This document shows positions 45,640 to 54,266 of a DNA stretch of 64,000 nucleotides, in pieces. The DNA is from Amazonocrinis nigriterrae CENA67 (GTDB lineage: Bacteria > Cyanobacteriota > Cyanobacteriia > Cyanobacteriales > Nostocaceae), in NCBI RefSeq assembly GCF_016056305.1, contig NZ_JAECZC010000001.1, forward strand, positions 285,632 to 349,631, given 5' to 3'. Numbering within the stretch: position 1 is the stretch's first letter; each line of letters begins with the position of its first letter. The notes beneath the pieces were generated by a model. That model was not told the DNA's origin. It searched no databases and saw only the letters and a program-made list of their open reading frames with translations. Both the position numbers and the translations under genes were made by a program.

Positions 45640-45740
45640 GGCTGACCCCTCTTAAACTTTTTTAGATAAAAGTGTATTTTTGTTACAATTTTAACTAAGA
45701 AAGATTAAATTATTTTATTTTTATAGAAAAATAAACTGTT

Positions 45741-46436
45741 TTAAATTAAATGTTGTACCCAAACTTTTAACGGTTCTGGTGAGCCATACCAAATGCCAGG
45801 ACTCCTAGGAGAATGGTTTACGCCTTCGATGATCAGATTTTCTGCACCTTCTAGATGGGCTGCTGCAATGGGTGTAATGCCATCTCCCCAAGTGTTACCA
45901 ATGCCGCAAGTTAATTGATAACTACTGTAAGCTAGCCAACTGCCGCGTCGTCTTGCCCCAAATATGGTTTTACCAGCTACACAAACGTAGCGGACATTTT
46001 GGTAAAAAGCTCCAGGGTAGTTGTTGGCTACAAAATCCAGATTCCGTCTTGTCCAGCGTTCTTGACTAATATGGGGTGTACCCAAGGTAATGAGAGTGGC
46101 AACCAAAGGGTAAGCTTTCCAAATGGGTGGTTGTACGTTACCGCTGGGAAAATAAGGTTTTTCTCCCATGTAAATGCGGGAGATCCAGCCTCCTGCCGAG
46201 TGACCAATCAAGTTGATTTGAGCCGCATTGTGTTCTTGTAATGTTTGTTTGACGGTGAGATCAAGTTGCTGCAAAATTGGTGTTACTGGTCTACCACCAA
46301 GAGTAGGTATCCAGTCACGCCGCCGCAACGGTACTGTGACTGTGGGAAACCCCAACTCTAAAAGAGATTGTTCTAATTGGCGATAAGCGATCGCGCTTTC
46401 TAAATATCCAGGCAGAATAACGGTAGGTAATGGCAT
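45741..46436 (-). CDS. Alpha/beta hydrolase, lipase/PGAP1-like
   Basis: 231 residues. Nucleophile elbow GHSAGGW (about 78-84), N-terminal strand [28 protein letters not shown] and a C-terminal [11 protein letters not shown] giving the catalytic His; the acid is probably in [13 protein letters not shown]. The GTPH and GDG motifs resemble triacylglycerol lipase or PGAP1-like esterases. Cytoplasmic, no signal peptide. The upstream gap has GGGAATT heptamers. Substrate unknown. Confidence 0.82.
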   Translation of the reverse strand: MPLPTVILPGYLESAIAYRQLEQSLLELGFPTVTVPLRRRDWIPTLGGRPVTPILQQLDLTVKQTLQEHNAAQINLIGHSAGGWISRIYMGEKPYFPSGNVQPPIWKAYPLVATLITLGTPHISQERWTRRNLDFVANNYPGAFYQNVRYVCVAGKTIFGARRRGSWLAYSSYQLTCGIGNTWGDGITPIAAAHLEGAENLIIEGVNHSPRSPGIWYGSPEPLKVWVQHLI

Positions 46437-46448
46437 TTTGGACTGATG

Positions 46449-46520
46449 GGGAATTGGGAATGGGGAATTGGGAATTGGGAATTGGGAATTGGGAATGGGG
46501 AATTGGGAATGGGAAATTGG
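46449..46520. repeat. Heptamer tandem repeat GGGAATT
   Basis: About nine copies of GGGAATT/GGGAATG with few changes. Confidence 0.85.
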
Positions 46521-46530
46521 GCATTGAGTC

Positions 46531-46621
46531 AGGATTTACGCAAATAATAGTCGAAACTGTTATTTTCATTGAGCGGCAATTGATCATGAACTAAAACTGG
46601 ATGTATTTTTGCGTAAATCTG
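46531..46621. mobile_element. MITE-like element, family A (short)
   Basis: About 91 bp bounded by AGGATTTACGCAAAT and, on the other strand, AGATTTACGCAAAAA. The ends differ from the 42367 element mainly by C to T at one position. Confidence 0.6.
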
Positions 46622-47164
46622 ATGAGTATGGTACTTGGGCAGTAGTATTAAAAATTCTTAATTATTTTGTATCATTCCCCATTCCCCATTTCCTAATCTA
46701 GGAAAGAGCAAAGCTAGTTACAGTTTGCGACTGAGTTGGTGTGGTAGTATTAACTCCAAGTCCGCTTTATTCCGTGTTACGAGCGAACTTGAAATCTAGG
46801 ATTCAGAGAGTCACTTACTCAAAAGTAGTTAGCTAGTAAAATAGGTGACTTGAACAGGCAAAGTCTATATCTTGAGACTGACGCGATCGCCTTAACTAGC
46901 AACTACTCTAGTTTTCAGTTTTTATTGTGCATCTTTTCACAAAATTCAAAATTCACAAGCGATCATTTCTATAAACCTCATCAGCAAATGCAATTCAAAA
47001 GTTCAACACAGCGTTTTTAAAATAAAAACTGCAAGAAAATGCCATCTAGCCGTTTTGAGTATCGGCAGAGAAAGTTATTATTCTTAGAGGGGCGCACCTA
47101 TTGCAGTAAAAATCAAATTGCCTTGCTAGTCAACTGCCACTGAGCCGAGTGAACGATAACAGCT
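46622..47164. other. Intergenic region before the TonB-like gene
   Basis: About 540 bases. Apart from scattered heptamer remnants near 46675 I see no gene, RNA or clear regulatory site. Confidence 0.5.
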
Positions 47165-48667
47165 ATGTCTTACGTCTCCCTGCTAAAAAATATACCAGAA
47201 GTTTTAAGCCAGCCAGCTGGGATAGCAGCTATAGCATCTGTTGGTATCCACGGTGCTATTGCGCTAATTGTGCCATTGATGCCTGTAGATTCTAGCCAAT
47301 CAAAAGAATCAGCATCAGCAAAATCAGTCGGAATTGTGGAATTAAACCAAGCAGACCAAGCCCGTCTGCCACAGACTCCAGATCAAGCCCAAGTTGCTTT
47401 GCAACCGCAACCACCAGACCTACTTCCACAACAGCAGTTACCACAACAACCGCAAGTTACACTGCCGAATCTAGACACCAAAACATCTCTAATGCCTGCG
47501 ATACCACCTGCCTATATGCAGCCCATATCGCCGCCAATTACCACAACACCTAACAAATATCGCACTAATTACTTGCCCAAACAGTTCTCTAAGCAGTGGG
47601 TAATGCCCAAAGATACTTTTGGAGATACATCTGGTTTCAATGCTGCTAACACAAAACCCAACACTTCAAGGTCTGATTCTAGTGGCAGAGGTATAACAGC
47701 ATTCAAACAACAGTCTGGAAATTACTTGCCAGAAGTAAATCGTAGTCCACTACCATTAGATCTGAAGAATTCTCAGCCTCTCAGCCCTTCTGTAGCACCT
47801 ACTACAATAGCTGACAGTGCTACCACTTCACCAACCAACCAACCGGGCGGTTTTCAAGTTCCTCAAAACCAACCACTAATAAATCCTCCAGGACAGCCTT
47901 CAAATCTTGTTAATAATTTAACACCAACAGGTAGAAGTGCTTCGCCAAATACTTCTCCTCCAAAGATACCTGAGTTGGCAAAACCATCCAAAGATGGGAA
48001 CTTGTTAGCTTTGGCAGCTCACGCAAAACTTAGAGATAAAGTTCTCAAAGAATATCCCAATTCGCAAGAAAAACCAGTCATCCGTGAAACAATTACTACA
48101 GATAAACCGAGTCTTGAAGGTACAGTTTCGGGTTTTTTAGTAGTAGACTCTCAAGGTAAGCATGTTATTAAGTATGAAGATAAGCCAGTCGCCCCTGAGT
48201 TGAAATTAAAGATAACGGAATATTTCAATTCCAAGGCTCCGAAGGGAGATAAGCAGACTAATATTTATCCATTCAACCTGCGTTTCCAAAATAACAGCAA
48301 CAATACTGCTGGGGCTACTCAAGGGCAAACGCCAGGTGTAGTTACTCCACAACCAGTGTCTACGCCAGCTAAAGGTAATCAGCAAACCCCACCACCTGTA
48401 CTTCCTTCGTTCAAACCATTATCTGAGCAAGTTCCTGGTAACCAGCCAACGCCATCACCAGCAACGACTAATAAACTAATGCAGGAACTGCGAAATAGAA
48501 ACGGTAAGTCTGCCCCTGCATCGACAACTCCTGTTAAACCATCTTCTACACAGGAAGCGAATAAAACTCAGGTGTCGCCTTCTGTAACACCAACATCTAG
48601 TCAAAACCTAATACGAGAATTGAACAAATTCAGACAAGAAAGACAAAACTCGAATTCAGAAAAATAA
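47165..48667 (+). CDS. TonB-like protein with Pro/Gln-rich periplasmic region
   Basis: 500 residues. One N-terminal membrane helix (about 18-38, AGIAAIASVGIHGAIALIVPL), then VGIVELNQADQARLPQ (about 58-73), a motif shared by cyanobacterial TonB-type proteins, followed by long Pro/Gln/Ser/Thr-rich disordered stretches with a short folded part at about 285-380 (LAAHAKLRDKVLKEYP ... VVDSQGKHVIKYEDKP). This fits an energy-transducing or envelope-spanning protein, but the C-terminus does not look like canonical TonB and no ExbB/D or receptor gene is adjacent. Function by homology only. Confidence 0.65.
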   Translation: MSYVSLLKNIPEVLSQPAGIAAIASVGIHGAIALIVPLMPVDSSQSKESASAKSVGIVELNQADQARLPQTPDQAQVALQPQPPDLLPQQQLPQQPQVTLPNLDTKTSLMPAIPPAYMQPISPPITTTPNKYRTNYLPKQFSKQWVMPKDTFGDTSGFNAANTKPNTSRSDSSGRGITAFKQQSGNYLPEVNRSPLPLDLKNSQPLSPSVAPTTIADSATTSPTNQPGGFQVPQNQPLINPPGQPSNLVNNLTPTGRSASPNTSPPKIPELAKPSKDGNLLALAAHAKLRDKVLKEYPNSQEKPVIRETITTDKPSLEGTVSGFLVVDSQGKHVIKYEDKPVAPELKLKITEYFNSKAPKGDKQTNIYPFNLRFQNNSNNTAGATQGQTPGVVTPQPVSTPAKGNQQTPPPVLPSFKPLSEQVPGNQPTPSPATTNKLMQELRNRNGKSAPASTTPVKPSSTQEANKTQVSPSVTPTSSQNLIRELNKFRQERQNSNSEK

Positions 48668-48713
48668 AACAGGAATCGCCCTCCGGGTGAAAACCTTTTA
48701 GATGTAAGACAGT

Positions 48714-48770
48714 TGAAAGTACCATGCAACACCCTTTGATGTATGAAAGAGGTGTTGCATGGTACTTTCA
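48714..48770. terminator. Perfect 20-bp inverted repeat between convergent genes
   Basis: TGAAAGTACCATGCAACACC (48714-48733) and its exact complement (48751-48770), 17-base loop. It lies 47 bases after the TonB-like gene and ends 6 bases before the petJ stop codon, so it is in the 3' end of both transcripts. No T-run follows; it may act as bidirectional terminator or transcript stabiliser. Confidence 0.65.
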
Positions 48771-48776
48771 GCGAAT

Positions 48777-49130
48777 TTACCAGCCCTGTTCTGCTTGTTG
48801 GCCAACGTAAGTAGCTACGTCAAAAATTTCTTGAGCGCTCAATTTGTCCTTGAAAGCAGGCATAGCATTTTTACCATTCTGTACCTGGTAGATAATTGCC
48901 TGAATTGACTCTTGTTCATAATTTGCCAGGTATTTTAACAATGCTTCCTTCTTCAAGGTTTTCTGAGGAATGAGGATGTTACCACCACCTATATGGCAAG
49001 AAGCACAGTTGTCGTTGAAGATTTTCGCAGCGTTGGATAGTTCGGCAGCTAGTGCTGGATGAATAAATGTCAATGTAAATATAGCGATCGCCGACACTGC
49101 CGACACTAATATTAATAAAAGTATTCTCAA
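48777..49130 (-). CDS. petJ: Cytochrome c6
   Basis: About 117 residues from the start chosen. Signal peptide about 1-31 (RILLLILVSAVSAIAIFTLTFIHPALA), then mature c-type cytochrome with CASCH haem motif, IGGGN and NAMPAF (Met ligand). It carries electrons from cytochrome b6f to photosystem I or to the terminal oxidase in the lumen. The TTG at 49130 is chosen since GAGGAG lies 6 bases upstream and the protein then has normal length; an in-frame TTG at 49160 would add 10 residues. Grouped with plastocyanin, its functional substitute. Confidence 0.93.
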   Translation of the reverse strand: MRILLLILVSAVSAIAIFTLTFIHPALAAELSNAAKIFNDNCASCHIGGGNILIPQKTLKKEALLKYLANYEQESIQAIIYQVQNGKNAMPAFKDKLSAQEIFDVATYVGQQAEQGW

Positions 49131-49219
49131 GATGTTCTCCTCGTAAAAAGCCTCCAGCAACTAAAAACCATATCGAGTGACCTATGTGTGTGTTTCCTAG
49201 AAAGAATCCACACAATAGT

Positions 49220-49354
49220 TATAGCGGTTCTCGTTTCAACGCGGTACACCCCTCGCATACGCCACTTTGAGAGCCTTGTAGCAAGTAGCCTGATGATGCT
49301 CAATAGGACAGGTGAGGTGTTTGTTCTATTTAACGCAACTGAGAAACGCTAAAT
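49220..49354. mobile_element. MITE-like inverted-repeat element, family B
   Basis: Starts TATAGCGGTTCTCG and ends, on the other strand, TATTTAGCGTTTCTCA, about 135 bp apart. Ends are like the element at 26211-26572 but less perfect. Confidence 0.4.
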
Positions 49355-49457
49355 ATCTAAACTTGCCAACTGCTATTTGTACTCTACCCCATAAAGTTCC
49401 AGTCTCTGGAGAGTATAAAGGCGATTCATTTTTGATGTAGGCAAATTTGAACATAAT

Positions 49458-49534
49458 TAGCGGTGACGAGTTCATAACCTCCATCGCCATGTGGCGTTGA
49501 GTATTCTGGGCGGAAATAGAACTCGTCACCGCTA
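49458..49534. repeat. 77-bp inverted-repeat element
   Basis: TAGCGGTGACGAGTTC (49458-49473) and GAACTCGTCACCGCTA (49519-49534) form a perfect 16-bp inverted repeat with a 45-base middle that has its own short stem (GCCATGTGGC). Lies between petE and petJ; the rest of the 505-base gap is non-coding. Confidence 0.7.
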
Positions 49535-49635
49535 TTTATCTATCCATCTTAATGGGACACTCTAGGCACGTGGCGTGTCGGTCTTTAACTTCACTGAGGA
49601 GTTGAGAAATCTTGTCTCAATCAAGCCGTTTCTAG

Positions 49636-50052
49636 CTATTCGACAATGATTTTACCAGCCATGCCAGCACCACGGTGGGGAGTGCAATAGAAATTGTATT
49701 CACCAGCAGGTGCGTCTGCGGGGAAAGTGCTTGTTACCTTTTGACCGGGATTCAACAACAACTTAGTCTGAGACAGAGAAGATGCTAAAGCTTTGTCCTG
49801 ATTGGGGATTTTCGCAGCGTCAAACACAACATTATGGGGAGCGAGTTTATTATTCACCCATTCAATTGTGTCGCCTGGTTTAATTGTCAACTTTTTGGGT
49901 TGAAATTGTAGTAGTCCCTTATCACTACCCAGTTTGACTTGGTATGTTTCAGCCGCAGCGCTAGGAGTAAAAACAGCGAAGCTGCTAACAACTAAAACGA
50001 TTGTCAATACAGCTAAACTAAAGCGTCGCCAGCTTGCCGCAATTGATTTCAT
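49636..50052 (-). CDS. petE: Plastocyanin
   Basis: 138 residues. Signal peptide about 1-34 (ends SAAAETYQV), mature copper protein with ligands His (KLAPHNVVF), Cys, His and Met in [14 protein letters not shown]. It carries electrons from cytochrome b6f to photosystem I, replacing cytochrome c6 when copper is available. ATG start is clear. Sits between petJ and the psbV genes, all on one strand, an electron-transport cluster known in cyanobacteria. Confidence 0.97.
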   Translation of the reverse strand: MKSIAASWRRFSLAVLTIVLVVSSFAVFTPSAAAETYQVKLGSDKGLLQFQPKKLTIKPGDTIEWVNNKLAPHNVVFDAAKIPNQDKALASSLSQTKLLLNPGQKVTSTFPADAPAGEYNFYCTPHRGAGMAGKIIVE

Positions 50053-50294
50053 GACTCTCTCCTAACAATAGTTTTTATTTTGCTTATTTCATTTTAAATA
50101 AAATCAACCCTAAAGTATGACAATCTGTCGTAGATAGAATTTTTTTTAATAATGGCGAAAAAACAGGTAGCAAAAAATGGTGCAAATAGCAATAACTAAG
50201 AAATGAAATTACACCAAAAATTTTCAGGTAAAAAAGTCAGGTAAAGAGTTAAAATAGTATATTTTGATTGTTTATTGAAAAATATGCTGATTTT

Positions 50295-50777
50295 TCAAAA
50301 GCTTTCTGTGCCCCATCCAGGAGCCTTTTGTGCTGCTGTGAGAATGAAAGCTGCTATAGTTTCCAATTGCTGTTGCGATAGTAAACTCGGAGGTAACTCA
50401 CGACAGCCGTAGGTTTCTTGACTACCATCGTAGGTCATGGGTTGGCGCATGAAGGTAACTAGAGCATTGATGCGATCGCGTGGAGGATTAGCTTTTTGCA
50501 GCTTTTCCAGCGACAGAGACACTTCGGGGTCTGGCAAAGTGGCACCACCCACATGACAATTAATGCAGTTACTTTCAAAGAGTTTTTTGCCAACAGATAA
50601 CTCTTGCGGTGAAAACAAGCGAGTATTGCCTTGATTATCCATTTCCAGGGCAATTGGCTGTGTAACATGCAAGTATCTGGCTATATAAGGGTCAATATTC
50701 TTGGCAGCTTGGGCAGGTAAACTATTGCTGTAATAGACCGCAAAAACAACAACTAAAACTAGTAAACGAGCAAGCAT
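50295..50777 (-). CDS. psbV2: PsbV2-type c-type cytochrome (cytochrome c550-like)
   Basis: 160 residues. Signal peptide about 1-24 (LPAQAA); CINCH haem site in SNCINCHVGGATLPDP; the second half resembles PsbV (QPMTYDGSQETYGCRELPPS). Where PsbV has the axial His (ISELHPS), this protein has Cys (YGCREL), as known for PsbV2 of Thermosynechococcus, which has His-Cys haem ligation. Role not clear; a duplicate of psbV in tandem that may act as an alternative subunit. Gap to psbV is filled with GGGTACT repeats. Confidence 0.85.
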   Translation of the reverse strand: MLARLLVLVVVFAVYYSNSLPAQAAKNIDPYIARYLHVTQPIALEMDNQGNTRLFSPQELSVGKKLFESNCINCHVGGATLPDPEVSLSLEKLQKANPPRDRINALVTFMRQPMTYDGSQETYGCRELPPSLLSQQQLETIAAFILTAAQKAPGWGTESF

Positions 50778-50915
50778 TAGTAGATTGTGAATGTATGGGG
50801 GGCTGGGTACTGGGTATTGGGTACTGAGGATTAGGGACTGGGTACTGGGTTAAGAGTTTTCCTTATCCCAATTCCCAATTCCCAATTCCCAATAACTCAG
50901 CAATAATTTGGGTAT

Positions 50916-51407
50916 TTAGTAATAAATCTTACCGCCACCCCATTGATTACCAACAATTTTTGGTTGTAGGAGAATATGACCAGCGATCGCTACCAAGTCA
51001 TCTTCTGTCAGATTTCGCATTTCTGTGAAAATATCTGCGCTCTTGGTGCTGGGATGTAACTCTGAAATATCCTCTTCTCCATCATAGGTAGTAGGATTTT
51101 TCATGTAGTCCACCAAGCCTTCAATATTGTTACGGTTTGGTGTTGCCAGTGCTAGCGCTTCTGGTTCAAGTCCCACGTTTTGGTTTGTCTTGGTAACGCC
51201 TCCAACATGACATTGAGCACAAGCGTATTGAAATAAAGCTTTGCCCTCTTTAACTTGTTTGAGGCTGAGTACGATGGTATCACCATCTAAGTTTAATGGC
51301 ACTGTTCGGGTAGCTTCGTTCAGTTCCACCGCTGTAGCGCTACCGACAATCATTTGAAACGTCAGTAAAATAGTTGCCACAACAACGCCAATTAGTCTTT
51401 TAAACAT
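50916..51407 (-). CDS. psbV: Photosystem II cytochrome c550
   Basis: 163 residues. Signal peptide about 1-26 (GSATAV); CAQCH haem motif with HVGGVTKTNQNVGL; axial His in DISELHPSTKSAD; C-terminal WGGGKIYY, the conserved PsbV end. It is an extrinsic lumenal subunit that stabilises the oxygen-evolving centre of photosystem II. Immediately downstream of a small conserved gene on the same strand. Confidence 0.97.
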   Translation of the reverse strand: MFKRLIGVVVATILLTFQMIVGSATAVELNEATRTVPLNLDGDTIVLSLKQVKEGKALFQYACAQCHVGGVTKTNQNVGLEPEALALATPNRNNIEGLVDYMKNPTTYDGEEDISELHPSTKSADIFTEMRNLTEDDLVAIAGHILLQPKIVGNQWGGGKIYY

Positions 51408-51508
51408 GTTTCCCCTTCAAGATTTTGACGCTCAACACAGCTAATAAAGCGATGCTCAATCTTCCTATCCTCAGTCCTTAGCGATAAGCCAAAGTCTGAA
51501 ACAATCCT

Positions 51509-51724
51509 TTAGGTGACATCAGTATCACTAACCGAGCCATTAGTACCTTTTCGGTGTATTTCAGCCAATAATTGCGAAATAATTGCCTTTGCATCCTCTA
51601 ACGCCAAAAGGGTCTTTTGGTGTTTGTAGGCAATTCCCAGTTGGTTACACAGAGAAAACACTTTTGCTACAGGAATGCTGTAGTCCGTTGTTATCTCTGC
51701 GATCGATAGGTCTGCAAAACCCAT
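51509..51724 (-). CDS. Small conserved cyanobacterial protein upstream of psbV
   Basis: 71 residues, soluble, HTH-like pattern: MGFADLSIAEITTDYSIPVAKVFSLCNQLGIAYKHQKTLLALEDAKAII. This type of protein is often annotated as translation initiation factor IF-2-like because of similarity to the small IF-2 N-terminal modules, but it is far too short for IF-2. It commonly sits near psbV in cyanobacteria, from memory. A DNA- or RNA-binding role is only a guess. Confidence 0.75.
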   Translation of the reverse strand: MGFADLSIAEITTDYSIPVAKVFSLCNQLGIAYKHQKTLLALEDAKAIISQLLAEIHRKGTNGSVSDTDVT

Positions 51725-51954
51725 AATGTTTGTTAACTGACAGATAGAGATTGAGTCGCTGTAATACCAATATCACGTTAGGAGTGCAATTTGTCGCCCA
51801 AAATACGGTTTAGGGATCGAGAGGCGCAGGGGGGATGTGGGGCTTCGGTGCCCCCTCTGGGGTTGGGGGGCAATGGGGGGATGCTTTCAAGGGTAGGTAT
51901 TTAAGAAAGCTTGTAAATGATAGGTAAACTACTAGTAGTGACTACAAGGAGATT

Positions 51955-52302
51955 TCAAGCTTTATATTCTCCAATCACCTCAATAGTACCCACTATGTTT
52001 TCGTTGAGATGTTCTAGTTCCTCAGCTGGAATCCACCATTCTGTATGGTATGAAGCTCCAACCTGATGAACTTCATATTTATCCATAAATTCTTTTAGGA
52101 CACAAAAGCGCGTTACATAACCTACACCACTGTCACGAACATTCCATTTAGTGGCTATTTCCTTTGCATACTGCTCGTTTGTCACTGGGTAGAAAATCGG
52201 CTGTTGTGGCAGTCGCGGTGGCCATTTCTTGTAACCGCTTTGTTTTACTAATTCCAACTCCTTGGGGCCTGTTGGGCGATATAGAGTTACCGTCTGTTCC
52301 AT
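51955..52302 (-). CDS. Conserved small protein of the type annotated ADP-ribosylation/crystallin J1
   Basis: 115 residues, soluble: VTLYRPTGPKELELVKQSGYKKWPPRLP, FYPVTNEQYAKEIATKWN, GYVTRFCVLKEFMDKYEVHQVG and HTEWWIPAEELEHLNENIVGTIEVI. Database relatives are often called ADP-ribosylation/crystallin J1, a name that is not supported by a proven activity. The LYR, FYP and E-W-W motifs could fit an ADP-ribosyltransferase-like fold, but that is speculation. It lies within a TIR cassette and has two 17-18 bp direct repeats over its promoter (52314-52350). Confidence 0.75.
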   Translation of the reverse strand: MEQTVTLYRPTGPKELELVKQSGYKKWPPRLPQQPIFYPVTNEQYAKEIATKWNVRDSGVGYVTRFCVLKEFMDKYEVHQVGASYHTEWWIPAEELEHLNENIVGTIEVIGEYKA

Positions 52303-52313
52303 TTCATCACTTA

Positions 52314-52350
52314 GTTACTTTTGTAGTATTATTGTAACTTTTCAGTATTA
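52314..52350 (-). promoter_or_regulatory. Direct repeats upstream of the cassette gene
   Basis: GTTACTTTTGTAGTATTA (52314-52331) and GTAACTTTTCAGTATTA (52334-52350), period 20 bp, just before the start codon. They include the octamer TGTAGTAT, complement of the ATACTACA sites near the tRNA array. May be an operator. Confidence 0.45.
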
Positions 52351-52524
52351 TTTGAGGGGAGATGCCTACTCCTGAAATCTCAATTCAGCACGTTTTTTAC
52401 CTATTATTTACAGCCTTTCTTAAATACCTACCCTTGAAAGATGAGGGAGATGAGGGGGATGGAGGAACTAAAAGAATAATTTCTACCTCCTGACAACTGA
52501 CAACTGACCACTGACAACTGACAG

Positions 52525-53361
52525 TTAACCTTTCCCCCCTGTAAAGGTGACGCTTTGAATGAAGTAGCGGTTGAAAAAGGCATAAATTCCTAAAGCTGGT
52601 AGGGTGAATACCATAGAAGCAGCCATAATGTAGTTCCAATAGCTGATATATTGACCTTTGAAGGTATTTAACCCTAGAGGTAGAGTAAACATTTCTGGTT
52701 CAAACAAGATAACTACAGGCAGTAAGAAATTATTCCAACTTCCCATGAATATAAAAACTGCTTGTGCTGCTAGTGCTGGTTTTGCCAGAGGTAAGACAAT
52801 ATGCCGAAAAATTCCAAAAGTGTTTAAGCCATCAAGCTGAGCAGCTTCTTCTAGTTCCCTAGGAAAATTGACGAAAAACTGCCGCATCATGAAGATGAAA
52901 GTAGCATTGACCATGCTAGGGACAATCATACCCTGATAGGAATTCAGCCAGCCGATCGCTTTTAAAATCAAAAATGTGGGTATCAGGGTAATCTGTGCTG
53001 GAACCGCTAATACTGCCAAAATTAAGAAGAACCAAAAGCGCTTACCCGCAAAGCGCAGTCTAGCTAAGGCATAACCTGCCATTGAGTTGAACAGCAAGTT
53101 TAACACTGTTACACTCACAGCAATGATTACACTATTGAATAGCCAGCGTAAAAACAGCGGTTCTTGCTGGAAGAGTTGCTGATAATTTGCGAGAGTAAAA
53201 TTCCGAGGTAAAAAATTGGGTTCGCCGCTGACAATCTCCGACAGCGGTTTAAAAGATGCCGAAAGCGCCCATAAAAAAGGAATTAGGGTGATTAGGGCAT
53301 AGACACTCAGCAAGAAGTATAACAGTAATTTCAGCCACGAAAAGCGAGAAATACCAGTCAC
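52525..53361 (-). CDS. Sugar ABC transporter permease, MalG family
   Basis: 278 residues with six membrane helices. EAA loop EEAAQLDGLNTFGIFRHIVLPLAKPALAAQAV (about 165-200) is the ATPase-docking motif. Starts with GTG overlapping the stop of the upstream permease by 4 bases. Member of the CUT1-type carbohydrate importers (osmolytes, oligosaccharides, glycerol derivatives). No ATPase gene in the cluster, as is common where a shared MalK-like ATPase serves several systems. Substrate not assigned. Confidence 0.9.
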   Translation of the reverse strand: MTGISRFSWLKLLLYFLLSVYALITLIPFLWALSASFKPLSEIVSGEPNFLPRNFTLANYQQLFQQEPLFLRWLFNSVIIAVSVTVLNLLFNSMAGYALARLRFAGKRFWFFLILAVLAVPAQITLIPTFLILKAIGWLNSYQGMIVPSMVNATFIFMMRQFFVNFPRELEEAAQLDGLNTFGIFRHIVLPLAKPALAAQAVFIFMGSWNNFLLPVVILFEPEMFTLPLGLNTFKGQYISYWNYIMAASMVFTLPALGIYAFFNRYFIQSVTFTGGKG

Positions 53362-54266
53362 ATCCTTTCGCCTCCGAAAAATCGCCGCTGAATCAAAGTG
53401 ATAGCAATAATTACCACTGCCAACAAAAAGGCGATCGCAGCAGCATATCCCATTTGTAAATTGCGAAATACAGCTTGGTAGATTAGTAGCACTAAAGTTA
53501 GGGTAGCGTTGTTTGGGCCGCCAGTTCCGCCAGAGAAAATATAAGACTGGTCAAATAATTGAAAAGTCCCAATTATGCCGATCGCCACTACAAAAAAAGT
53601 TACAGGCTGGAGCAAGGGAATAGTAATATAGACAAACTGCTGCCACCAATTTGCTCCATCAAGTTCTGCCGCTTCATAAAGTTTTTGGGGAATGTCCTGC
53701 AACGCCGCCAGGTAAATCACCATGAAAAAAGGCGCAGTTGACCAAATATTCATAATCATGATACCTTTGAGCGCAACTGCTGGGTCACCTAACCAGTTAT
53801 ATGTGGGTAATCCTACAAAAGCGAGAACATGATTTAACAACCCATCGGTGTTATAAATCCACATAAAAATCAGCGTCAGCACTGCTGAAGAAGTGACTGT
53901 GGGTAAAAAGTAAAGGATGCGCCACCAGTTTTTACCACGAATGCCAGCATTCAGCGTTACAGCCAGAATTAAAGCTAAAACAGTTTGAGTTGGTACAACA
54001 ATAGCGACATATTCTAATGTGTTTCTCAAAGCAATCCCAACTTGTTCATCTTCAATTAATCGCGTGAAATTACGAAAGCCAATAAACTTGTATTCAATAC
54101 CACCTAGAAGTCGGACTTTGTGCAGGGAAAGAAAAATAGCGTAGAGAATAGGCAACACCACAAAAGTTCCCACAACTAAAATAGTGGGAGTCATGAACAA
54201 ATATCCAGCTAAATTTTCTGTGAGATTCCACTTGGAGTATCTGCGCCGCCTTCTCATTTCAAACAC
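53358..54266 (-). CDS. Sugar ABC transporter permease, MalF family
   Basis: 302 residues with six membrane helices and the EAA loop YEAAELDGANWWQQFVYITIPLLQPVTFF (about 205-235). Basic N-terminus (MRRRRRYSKW). GTG start at 54266 is favoured because GGAGG is 7 bases upstream; ATG 54257 is possible. Coupled to the MalG-like gene by a 4-base overlap. The binding protein of the same system is probably that at 56922-58181, separated by two unrelated genes. Confidence 0.9.
   Translation of the reverse strand: MFEMRRRRRYSKWNLTENLAGYLFMTPTILVVGTFVVLPILYAIFLSLHKVRLLGGIEYKFIGFRNFTRLIEDEQVGIALRNTLEYVAIVVPTQTVLALILAVTLNAGIRGKNWWRILYFLPTVTSSAVLTLIFMWIYNTDGLLNHVLAFVGLPTYNWLGDPAVALKGIMIMNIWSTAPFFMVIYLAALQDIPQKLYEAAELDGANWWQQFVYITIPLLQPVTFFVVAIGIIGTFQLFDQSYIFSGGTGGPNNATLTLVLLIYQAVFRNLQMGYAAAIAFLLAVVIIAITLIQRRFFGGERM

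Larger units (their letters stand above)
51884..52440. mobile_element. TIR-bounded mini-cassette carrying one gene
   Basis: 557 bp between 34-bp inverted repeats with two mismatches (51884-51917 and 52407-52440, first 26 bases perfect: CTTTCAAGGGTAGGTATTTAAGAAAG type). Outer flanks are both ATG within a GGGGGATGAGGG-like tract, consistent with a 3-bp target duplication. The only gene inside is at 51955-52302, on the minus strand. Transposase absent, so it would be mobilised in trans. Confidence 0.65.
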
